From contig JAEZQX010000268.1 of NCBI GenBank assembly GCA_023441105.1, positions 1-16,901 of the forward strand: a stretch of DNA of 16,901 nt. The letters run 5' to 3'. This DNA is from Pseudomonadota bacterium. GTDB lineage: Bacteria > Pseudomonadota > Gammaproteobacteria > Burkholderiales > Burkholderiaceae. The position numbers and the translations under genes were made by a program. A model generated the notes under the pieces. That model was not told the origin of the DNA. It worked only from the letters and a program-made list of their open reading frames with translations, and searched no databases. Below, in pieces: positions 1 through 5,033 of the stretch. Position 1 is the stretch's first letter, and each line of letters opens with the position of its first letter.

Positions 1-103
1 GTAGGAGCGCCGCATGCGCGACCGCGGATCGTCGACGACGTCGCAACGAGCCGAAGGGCTCGACGCATCCGGGATTCGTGGGTCGCGGCTGCGCCGCTCC
101 TAC
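1..103. repeat. GTAG-headed REP (SMAG-like) paired unit, copy 1
   Basis: The unit starts with GTAGGAGCG and ends with CGCTCCTAC. The outer 23 bases at each end form an imperfect inverted pair with about three mismatches, so this is two REP ends facing each other around a core of about 57 bases. The core contains a perfect 6-bp hairpin, CGAGCC-GAAG-GGCTCG, at 47-62. GTAG-headed REPs are known in Stenotrophomonas (SMAG elements) and relatives, where REP-associated transposases (RAYTs) are thought to spread them. No RAYT is visible here. The unit may begin to the left of the window edge. Confidence 0.75.
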
Positions 104-127
104 GGAAAGCGCGGTGCTGTTGCTGTC

Positions 128-229
128 GTAGGAGCGCTGCAAGCGCGACCGCGGATCGTGGACGACGTCGCGACGAGCCGAAGGGTTCGACGCATCCGGG
201 ATTCGGGGTCGCGGCTGCGCCGCTCCTGC
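128..229. repeat. GTAG-headed REP (SMAG-like) paired unit, copy 2
   Basis: This is a near-identical tandem copy of the unit at 1-103, in the same orientation and separated from it by 24 bases. It begins GTAGGAGCG and ends CGCTCCTGC, with one change in the last bases relative to copy 1. The internal hairpin is kept as CGAGCC-GAAG-GGTTCG, where the single change leaves a G-U pair in RNA. It ends 41 bases before the 3' end of the arginase gene, so it could act as a transcription end or an mRNA-stabilising structure for that gene. That role is inference. Confidence 0.75.
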
Positions 230-270
230 GAAAGGCACGTCCGCTGCGGCTTTGATTGCGGCAGCGAAGA

Positions 271-1191
271 TCAGTCCCGCATCAGGGTGGACTTGCCGAA
301 GAGGCTTTCGACGAGATCCACCACCAGCTCGGCGGTGCGGTTGCGCACGTCCAGGGCGGGGTTGAGCTCCATGATGTCGAGCGAGCCCAGGCGCCCGCTG
401 TCGGCGATCATTTCCATGCACAGCTGCGCTTCGCGGTAGTTCGGGCCGCCGGGAATGGTGGTGCCGACGCCGGGTGCGATCGAGGGATCGAGGAAATCGA
501 CGTCGAAGCTGACGTGCAGGTGGCTGTTGCTGCCGAGGTTCACCAGCGCCTCCTCCATCACGCGCTTCATGCCGACTTCGTCGATGTAGCGCATGTCGAA
601 GATCTCGAGCCCGACGTCGTGCACCAGCTTCTTTTCGCCGGCATCGACCGAGCGGATGCCGATCTGGCGGATGCGGTCGGGCGTGATCGCCGGTGCGGTG
701 CCCCCCAGTTCGGTGAGGGTGTGCGGGCCGAAGCCGCACAGGCAGGCCACCGGCATGCCGTGCACGTTGCCGGACGGAGTGATCGAACTGGTGTTGAAGT
801 CGGCATGCGCGTCGAGCCAGAGCACGGTCAGGCGCTTGCCGCGCTCGCGGCAGTGGCGCGCCACGGCGGTGATCGAGCCGATCGCCAGGCAGTGGTCGCC
901 GCCGAGCAGCACCGGCAGTCGATCCTGCGCCAGTTCCGCTCCGACGGCCTGCATGACGGCGCGCGTCCAGGTGACCACCTCGGGGAGGTGGCGATAGCCG
1001 TCGGCGGGCTGCTGCCACGGGTTCAGCGGTCCGCTGACATTGCCGCGGTCGATGACGTCGAGGCCGCGCGCCGCGAGCGCCTGGCCGAGGCCGGCCACGC
1101 GCAAGGCTTCCGGGCCCATCGAGGCGCCGCGGTCGCCCGCGCCGATATCGGTGGGCGCACCGATCAGTGAAACGGGGGGATTGGTCTGCAT
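271..1191 (-). CDS. rocF: Arginase
   Basis: Arginase hydrolyses L-arginine to L-ornithine and urea in the cytoplasm, using a two-manganese centre. The 306-residue protein has the normal family length and all the metal ligands: His100 in GGDH, Asp127, His129 and Asp131 in DAHAD, and Asp230 and Asp232 in DVDFLDPS. His144 in NVHGMP matches the active-site histidine of the family, and MELNP near residue 274 is the usual C-terminal signature. No signal peptide is seen. The start at 1191 is the first Met before the conserved VSLIGAPTDIGAG strand; a weak AGG lies upstream. It is read in the same direction as the receptor gene upstream (128-bp gap), but nothing shows co-transcription. Agmatinase and formiminoglutamase share the fold; the NVHGMP and MELNP context favours arginase. 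Confidence 0.95.
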   Translation of the reverse strand: MQTNPPVSLIGAPTDIGAGDRGASMGPEALRVAGLGQALAARGLDVIDRGNVSGPLNPWQQPADGYRHLPEVVTWTRAVMQAVGAELAQDRLPVLLGGDHCLAIGSITAVARHCRERGKRLTVLWLDAHADFNTSSITPSGNVHGMPVACLCGFGPHTLTELGGTAPAITPDRIRQIGIRSVDAGEKKLVHDVGLEIFDMRYIDEVGMKRVMEEALVNLGSNSHLHVSFDVDFLDPSIAPGVGTTIPGGPNYREAQLCMEMIADSGRLGSLDIMELNPALDVRNRTAELVVDLVESLFGKSTLMRD

Positions 1192-1319
1192 GGGATACCT
1201 GTTGCCGGCTGGCGGACTGCGCGAGCCCGCGCCGCGAGCACGGATCGCGCTGGATCAGGGAAGACCCGCATTCTCGGTCAATTCGGCGATGCCGTCACGC
1301 CGTGGGCCGGACGGCGGCG

Positions 1320-3455
1320 TCAGTGCGACCAGTCCAACGCAAAGCCGACCAGGAACGTGCGACCCGGCGCCGGCTCGAAAAAGCGGCCGTTGCTGTCGTT
1401 GACGATCACCGAGCCGGCGTAGCGGCGGTCGAACAGGTTGTCCACGCGCACGAACGCGTTCCAGCGCCCGGCAGCGTGCCGGCCGGCATAGCCGAGGCTG
1501 GCGTCGGCCACCGTGTAGGCCGGGGCGGCGTCGCTGCCGGTGTCGTTGACCGGCACCTCGGTCAGGTAGCGCAGGTCCGTGCCGGCGTGCCACCCGGTTT
1601 CGCCGCCCCAGTCCAGGCGGGCATCCAGCACGTTGCGCGGGATGCCGGGGATTCGGCTGCCCGCCGGCACCGGCGTGTCGGGCTCGAAGCAGGGGACGCC
1701 GCTGCAGGCGAGGAAACCGGAGCGGAAGCGCGCGTCCACCCGCGTCCAGGCCAGCTGCAGGCGCCAGTCGGGGGCCGGTCGCCACGCCAGCGACGCCTCG
1801 GCGCCGCTGCGCCGTGCCTCGCCGATGTTCTGGTAGGTCGTGCGTCCGCCGGCGCTGGTGGCGACCGCCAGTTCGTCGCGGGTATCGGCGCGGAACACGG
1901 CAAGGTGGGCCTCGAGCGAATCGGCTGGTCGCAGCTTCAACCCCAGCTCGGCATTGCGGCTGCGCGCCGGCACCAGGTCGAACGCGAGGCCGGCGCCGCC
2001 ATCGGCGCGGTAACCCAGCTCGCTGAAGGTCGGCGTCTCGAAGCCGCGCCCCCACGACGCATACGCATGCACGCGTGGGTCCGGCCGCCACGACAGGGCC
2101 GCCACCGGCGTGGTGGCGCCGTACTCGACCCGGCCACTGTCGTCCGGATTGGCGCCCGTGACGTAGCGGTCGTCGGCATCGAAGGCGACGTCGCTGTGGC
2201 GCACGCCCGCCATCAGGCTCCAGGCCTCGGCGAACTGCCAGGTCGCCTGCGCGTACTGGTCGAAATCACGCACCGTGTCCTGCTCGTCGCGTCGCAACGC
2301 GCCGCGCACGCCAAGGGCCTCGCCGACGAAGTTCTCGTAGCCGAGCCGATGCTGGCGCTGGCGGTCCCACGCCACGCCGGCGGTCAGCTCGATGTCGCGC
2401 CCGGCCAGTTCACCCTGCCAGCTCCAGCGCGCATCGGCGCCGCCGTAGCGGCTGCCGAGGTCGATCACGCCGCCCGAGTGCAGCGGATTGGCCTGCGCCG
2501 ACACCGGCACCGACAGGAACTGCACGATGTCGCGCTGGCCGCCGTAAGCCAGCATGCGCAGGCCGTGGCCGTTGCCGAATGCCTGTTCCCACACGGCGCC
2601 CGCCTGCGCCTGGTGCACGCTCTTGCGCGTGTCGTACTGCAGCGCCACCCCGGCGACACCGGATGGATCCTGCTCGAATTGTTCGCGGGTGAGCCCCAGC
2701 GGATCCTGCGCACCGGGAATCGCCAGCGTGTTGGCCAGCAGCGTCAGCTTGCCGCCGCTGGCATTGGTCCAGGTGAGCTTGGCATTGCCCGATTCGCGTT
2801 TCGCCGCGCTGTGGTCGCGGTAGCCGCTGGTCTGGAAATGGGTGAGGTCGAGGTTGTAGCCGAGCGGCCCGGAGTAGCCGCGCGCATTCGCGCTGGCGCG
2901 CCAGATGCCGAAGCTGCCGCCGGTGGCGTCGAGGCCGATCCGCGGCGGATCGCTGCCGTCCGCCGTGAAGATCTCGATCACGCCACCGGAGGAGTTGCCA
3001 TACAGCGCGGAGAACGGTCCGCGCAGCACCTCGATGCGCTCCGCCGAATCGAGGTTGAAATGCGACACCTGCCCCTGGCCATCCGGCATCGTCGCCGGGA
3101 TGCCGTCGGTGTAGAGGCGCACGCCGCGCACGCCAAAGGTCGAGCGCGCGCCGAAGCCGCGGATGGAAATGTGCTCGTCCTGCGCGTAATTCTGGCGGTC
3201 GCGCGCGAGCACGCCGGGGATGCCATCGAGGAACTCGGACGGATTGATGCCGGCGGTGTCGCGCACGTCCACCATGCGCACCGAATCCACCGAGGCCGGC
3301 ACCTCGAACGACGGCTTTTCGCTGCGCGTGGCGGTGACGACGATCACCGGCAGGCTGCCCGCCTCGTCGGCCGCCATGGCGGCGCGGGGCCCGGCGCCGG
3401 TGGCGGCCAGTGCGACGACACCTGTCAGGACAATCAATCGATCTCCAACGTGCAT
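1320..3455 (-). CDS. TonB-dependent outer-membrane receptor (FecA/COG4772-like)
   Basis: This is an outer-membrane gated channel that imports a scarce ligand, usually a ferric chelate, with energy from TonB-ExbBD. The 711-residue protein has a signal peptide (residues 1 to about 28, ending AAMA), a TonB-box-like stretch around IVVTATR (38-44), and a plug domain over about 50-165 with SIRGFGARSTFGVRG, LYTDGIPATMPDGQG and EVLRGPFSALYGNSSGG. A 22-strand-type barrel fills the rest. An exposed loop carries a close cysteine pair, CSGVPC. The protein ends GFALDWSH, so the last residue is His rather than the usual aromatic. I chose 3455 because it begins a clean signal peptide behind a GGAG; the frame stays open to 3623, but that extension is charged and not signal-like. 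The substrate cannot be told from sequence; no sigma/anti-sigma pair or Fur-like box was seen nearby. Confidence 0.92.
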   Translation of the reverse strand: MHVGDRLIVLTGVVALAATGAGPRAAMAADEAGSLPVIVVTATRSEKPSFEVPASVDSVRMVDVRDTAGINPSEFLDGIPGVLARDRQNYAQDEHISIRGFGARSTFGVRGVRLYTDGIPATMPDGQGQVSHFNLDSAERIEVLRGPFSALYGNSSGGVIEIFTADGSDPPRIGLDATGGSFGIWRASANARGYSGPLGYNLDLTHFQTSGYRDHSAAKRESGNAKLTWTNASGGKLTLLANTLAIPGAQDPLGLTREQFEQDPSGVAGVALQYDTRKSVHQAQAGAVWEQAFGNGHGLRMLAYGGQRDIVQFLSVPVSAQANPLHSGGVIDLGSRYGGADARWSWQGELAGRDIELTAGVAWDRQRQHRLGYENFVGEALGVRGALRRDEQDTVRDFDQYAQATWQFAEAWSLMAGVRHSDVAFDADDRYVTGANPDDSGRVEYGATTPVAALSWRPDPRVHAYASWGRGFETPTFSELGYRADGGAGLAFDLVPARSRNAELGLKLRPADSLEAHLAVFRADTRDELAVATSAGGRTTYQNIGEARRSGAEASLAWRPAPDWRLQLAWTRVDARFRSGFLACSGVPCFEPDTPVPAGSRIPGIPRNVLDARLDWGGETGWHAGTDLRYLTEVPVNDTGSDAAPAYTVADASLGYAGRHAAGRWNAFVRVDNLFDRRYAGSVIVNDSNGRFFEPAPGRTFLVGFALDWSH

Positions 3456-3610
3456 GCGCTCCGCGGCTCCCGCCCAAAACCGCCATGGTACGCCGCTGCT
3501 GCACGCTTCGGGGGACGAGGACGCGGAGCGAACGATCGAACCATGAAGGACGCGATGGAAAGCGGCGCGGATGTCGAACATCGAGCGCACGGCGTACACG
3601 GAGAAGAGCC
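3456..3610. other. Upstream region of the receptor gene, no gene seen
   Basis: These 155 bases lie between the receptor start and the decayed small-gene fragment. They must hold at least the receptor's translation signal (GGAG just upstream of its ATG, read on the minus strand). I see no convincing promoter hexamers, Fur-type box or small gene. I found no clear similarity to the 5' part of the small exported genes, so the duplicated block seems to begin near 3611. Confidence 0.4.
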
Positions 3611-3776
3611 TCCGATGAGCCATGCGTTACTCGCATCCAGTGATGTTGGCTTGGCACTGCTGGCGCTGATGCGGGCAGCAACGGCGGCCCTGCAGCTGGG
3701 GCGTCGCACCACGGGAAGCCGCTGTTCGATCAGCTTCGTACAAGGTGTCGATGGCAATTCCTGCGGAAAGCGGTAG
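3611..3776 (+). pseudogene. 3' remnant of a third small exported-protein gene
   Basis: This fragment aligns with the 3' end of the intact gene at 3809-4378. It shares TCCGATGAGCC at its left end, the hydrophobic segment (LLALMRAATAALQLG against LLALMLAATVALRLG) and the terminal GGAAAGCGGTAG stop. About two bases are missing near 3622, and small compensating indels lie further on, so the reading frame is scrambled between the hydrophobic segment and the stop. No signal peptide and no N-terminal domain remain. The similarity runs past the stop into the leader of the next gene, which shows a duplicated block rather than chance likeness. It is almost certainly not translated into a functional protein. 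Confidence 0.8.
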
Positions 3777-3811
3777 GGTTGCCCAACGATCATCATTGGA
3801 GAGTCCGCATG
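3611..3811 (+). repeat. Direct repeat, left copy (gene 3' end plus leader)
   Basis: About 201 bases match 4211-4412 on the same strand. The match covers the anchor-coding end of the small gene, its stop, the intergenic leader with its GGAGAG ribosome-binding site, and the ATG of the next gene. The two copies lie 600 bases apart, which is the length of one gene plus spacer. This is the footprint expected of tandem duplication by unequal exchange. Confidence 0.75.
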
Positions 3812-4378
3812 TCCGGATATCGGGTCGCACGATGGCTGGCATTGGTGCTTGGACTGTTTTCCGTTCCGTGTTTGGCCGACCCGGAGAATCCATTCCTGAC
3901 GCCGGATCACCCGACAGCCGGTGACACAATTGTCGTCAATGCGTACGCGGGGCCTTGCGACGGTTTACAGTTGGGGTTTCTGGAGCCTGAAGTTTCGCTC
4001 AACGGAAATCAGATCACGGTGCAGCTGACTGGAGTGCACCATACGGATCCGATCGATTGCGTGTTCGGATCGCGAGTGGATCAGGTCGAAATCGGGAGCT
4101 TTCCGCGGGGTTCGTACACGGTCACGATCCATTGGCAGTACTTCAACCTGATCGAATGGGTGCAGGTGACGCTTGGAGAGCTGCCGTTGAATATCGACGA
4201 GGGCGCACCATCCGATGAGCCAATTGCGTTACCCGCATCCGGTGGAGTTGGCTTGACCCTGCTAGCGCTGATGCTGGCAGCAACGGTGGCCCTGCGGCTG
4301 GGGGCGCCGCGTCACGGCAGGCCGCTGTTGGATCAGCTTCGCACATGGTGTCGAGACAATTCCTTCGGAAAGCGGTAG
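3809..4378 (+). CDS. Small exported protein with C-terminal anchor, paralog A
   Basis: I do not recognise a named family. The 189-residue protein has a signal peptide (charged start, hydrophobic core, cleavage likely after CLA at 23), then a compact domain over about 24-130, rich in alternating hydrophobic residues, which suggests a beta-sandwich. Cys50 (AYAGPC) and Cys84 (DCVFGSR) are conserved in paralog B and could form a disulfide after export. Residues 140-164 form a hydrophobic segment behind LPASGG, like the motif, helix and basic cluster of C-terminal sorting signals (IPTL-CTERM or GlyGly-CTERM types), though matching neither exactly. A further tail of about 25 residues, with one Cys, follows. 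The start at 3809 is set by GGAGAG upstream; the frame is open from 3779. Cys21 is preceded by Pro, so this is not a lipobox. Its stop is 31 bp before paralog B. Confidence 0.8.
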   Translation: MSGYRVARWLALVLGLFSVPCLADPENPFLTPDHPTAGDTIVVNAYAGPCDGLQLGFLEPEVSLNGNQITVQLTGVHHTDPIDCVFGSRVDQVEIGSFPRGSYTVTIHWQYFNLIEWVQVTLGELPLNIDEGAPSDEPIALPASGGVGLTLLALMLAATVALRLGAPRHGRPLLDQLRTWCRDNSFGKR

Positions 4379-4412
4379 ATTGCCGAACGATCTTTGTTGG
4401 AGAGGACTCATG
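4211..4412 (+). repeat. Direct repeat, right copy (gene 3' end plus leader)
   Basis: This is the partner of the repeat at 3611-3811. It spans the last part of paralog A, its stop, the 31-bp spacer with ribosome-binding site GGAGAGG, and the ATG of paralog B. This copy is in frame throughout, so it is the intact version, while the left copy carries indels. Confidence 0.75.
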
Positions 4413-4928
4413 TCGAGTTATAGTGTCGCGGGCTGGCTCGCTTTACTGTTGGGAATGACTTCCGTGCCCGCGACGGCCGATCCGGAAAATCCATTTCTTA
4501 CGCCTGAGCACCCTACAATGGGAGATACGATCATCGTCAATGCGTATGCTGGCCCGTGTGATGATTTGCAGGACCCCTATGCGGAACCTGAGATCACGCG
4601 CGACGGCGATGATATTTCGGTGCTTTTATCGGGAGAGCACATCACCGATCCCATTTGGTGCGTGTTTGGATCGCGCATAGATCAGGTGGAGATCGGCAGC
4701 TTTCCACCGGGTACGTACACGGTCACGATCCGTTGGCAGTATTACAACTTAATCGAGTGGGTACAGGTGACACTTGGCACGTTGCCATTAACGATCGGCG
4801 AGATCTCACCACCCGGGGATCCCGTAGCGTTGCCAACATCAGATGGTTTTGGATTGTGGATGCTTGCGCTCTTGCTTAGTGCCACGGCGATCCTAAGCCT
4901 GCGTACGTTTCACCGCAGGTCTGATTAA
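4410..4928 (+). CDS. Small exported protein with C-terminal anchor, paralog B
   Basis: The 172-residue protein aligns to paralog A without gaps; by hand I count about 112 identities in the first 170 positions. The signal peptide probably ends after ATA (23). The stretch VNAYAGPCD, the CVFGSR and QVEIGSFP blocks and the NLIEWVQVTLG strand are kept, as are Cys50 and Cys84. The C-terminus reads VALPTSDGFG, a hydrophobic helix (149-164), then a short basic end HRRSD. This resembles an IPTL-CTERM-type signal better than paralog A does, and it lacks A's extra tail. The start at 4410 sits behind GGAGAGG; the frame is open from 4380. G+C is low for this window (for example 31 of 60 in 4621-4680). The protease follows after 105 bp on the same strand, so the three may form one transcription unit. 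Function unknown; a cell-surface or periplasmic role is inferred. Confidence 0.82.
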   Translation: MSSYSVAGWLALLLGMTSVPATADPENPFLTPEHPTMGDTIIVNAYAGPCDDLQDPYAEPEITRDGDDISVLLSGEHITDPIWCVFGSRIDQVEIGSFPPGTYTVTIRWQYYNLIEWVQVTLGTLPLTIGEISPPGDPVALPTSDGFGLWMLALLLSATAILSLRTFHRRSD

Positions 4929-5020
4929 ACAATGCGATCACCGCCGGCTCCGCCGATTGAAGGCGTTCCCAAGGGTTCGAGCAAGCCACAGTTTCAGGAG
5001 TCGAAAAAACCGGAACCAGG

Positions 5021-5030
5021 GGAGGAGGGA
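5021..5030 (+). promoter_or_regulatory. Strong ribosome-binding site of the protease gene
   Basis: The sequence GGAGGAGGGA lies three to six bases before the ATG at 5034. It is the strongest Shine-Dalgarno match in the window and fixes the start at 5034 rather than at the earlier in-frame ATG at 4932, whose first 34 residues are polar and would bury the signal peptide. Confidence 0.8.
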
Positions 5031-5033
5031 ACC

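Noticed and set aside
1..229. CRISPR array at the left edge
   Set aside because: There are only two units of about 102 bp with facing inverted ends and a 24-bp gap; this is a REP pair, not short repeats with unique spacers.
242..266. Possible terminator hairpin after arginase (CGCTGC and GCAGCG)
   Set aside because: There are only six paired bases with a 13-base loop and no T run; chance is likely in this composition.
1295..1322. Possible terminator hairpin at the 3' end of the receptor gene (TCACGCCG and CGGCGTCA)
   Set aside because: The arms have a mismatch, the hairpin overlaps the stop codon and no T run follows on the minus strand. It is too weak to call.
1167..3776. Very long plus-strand open frame of 869 codons
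   Set aside because: It is the antisense shadow of the receptor gene in GC-rich DNA. It has no family motif, and its composition is Arg/Ala/His-rich as expected of a shadow. Only its last part (from 3611) has meaning, as the small-gene remnant.
3809..3880. Lipoprotein signal in paralog A (Cys21)
   Set aside because: The residues before Cys21 are SVP, not a lipobox, and paralog B has Ala at that position, so ordinary signal-peptidase I cleavage fits better.
4932..5033. Earlier in-frame start for the protease at 4932
   Set aside because: The 34 extra residues are polar and proline-rich and would precede the signal peptide; the strong GGAGGAGGGA before 5034 decides the start.
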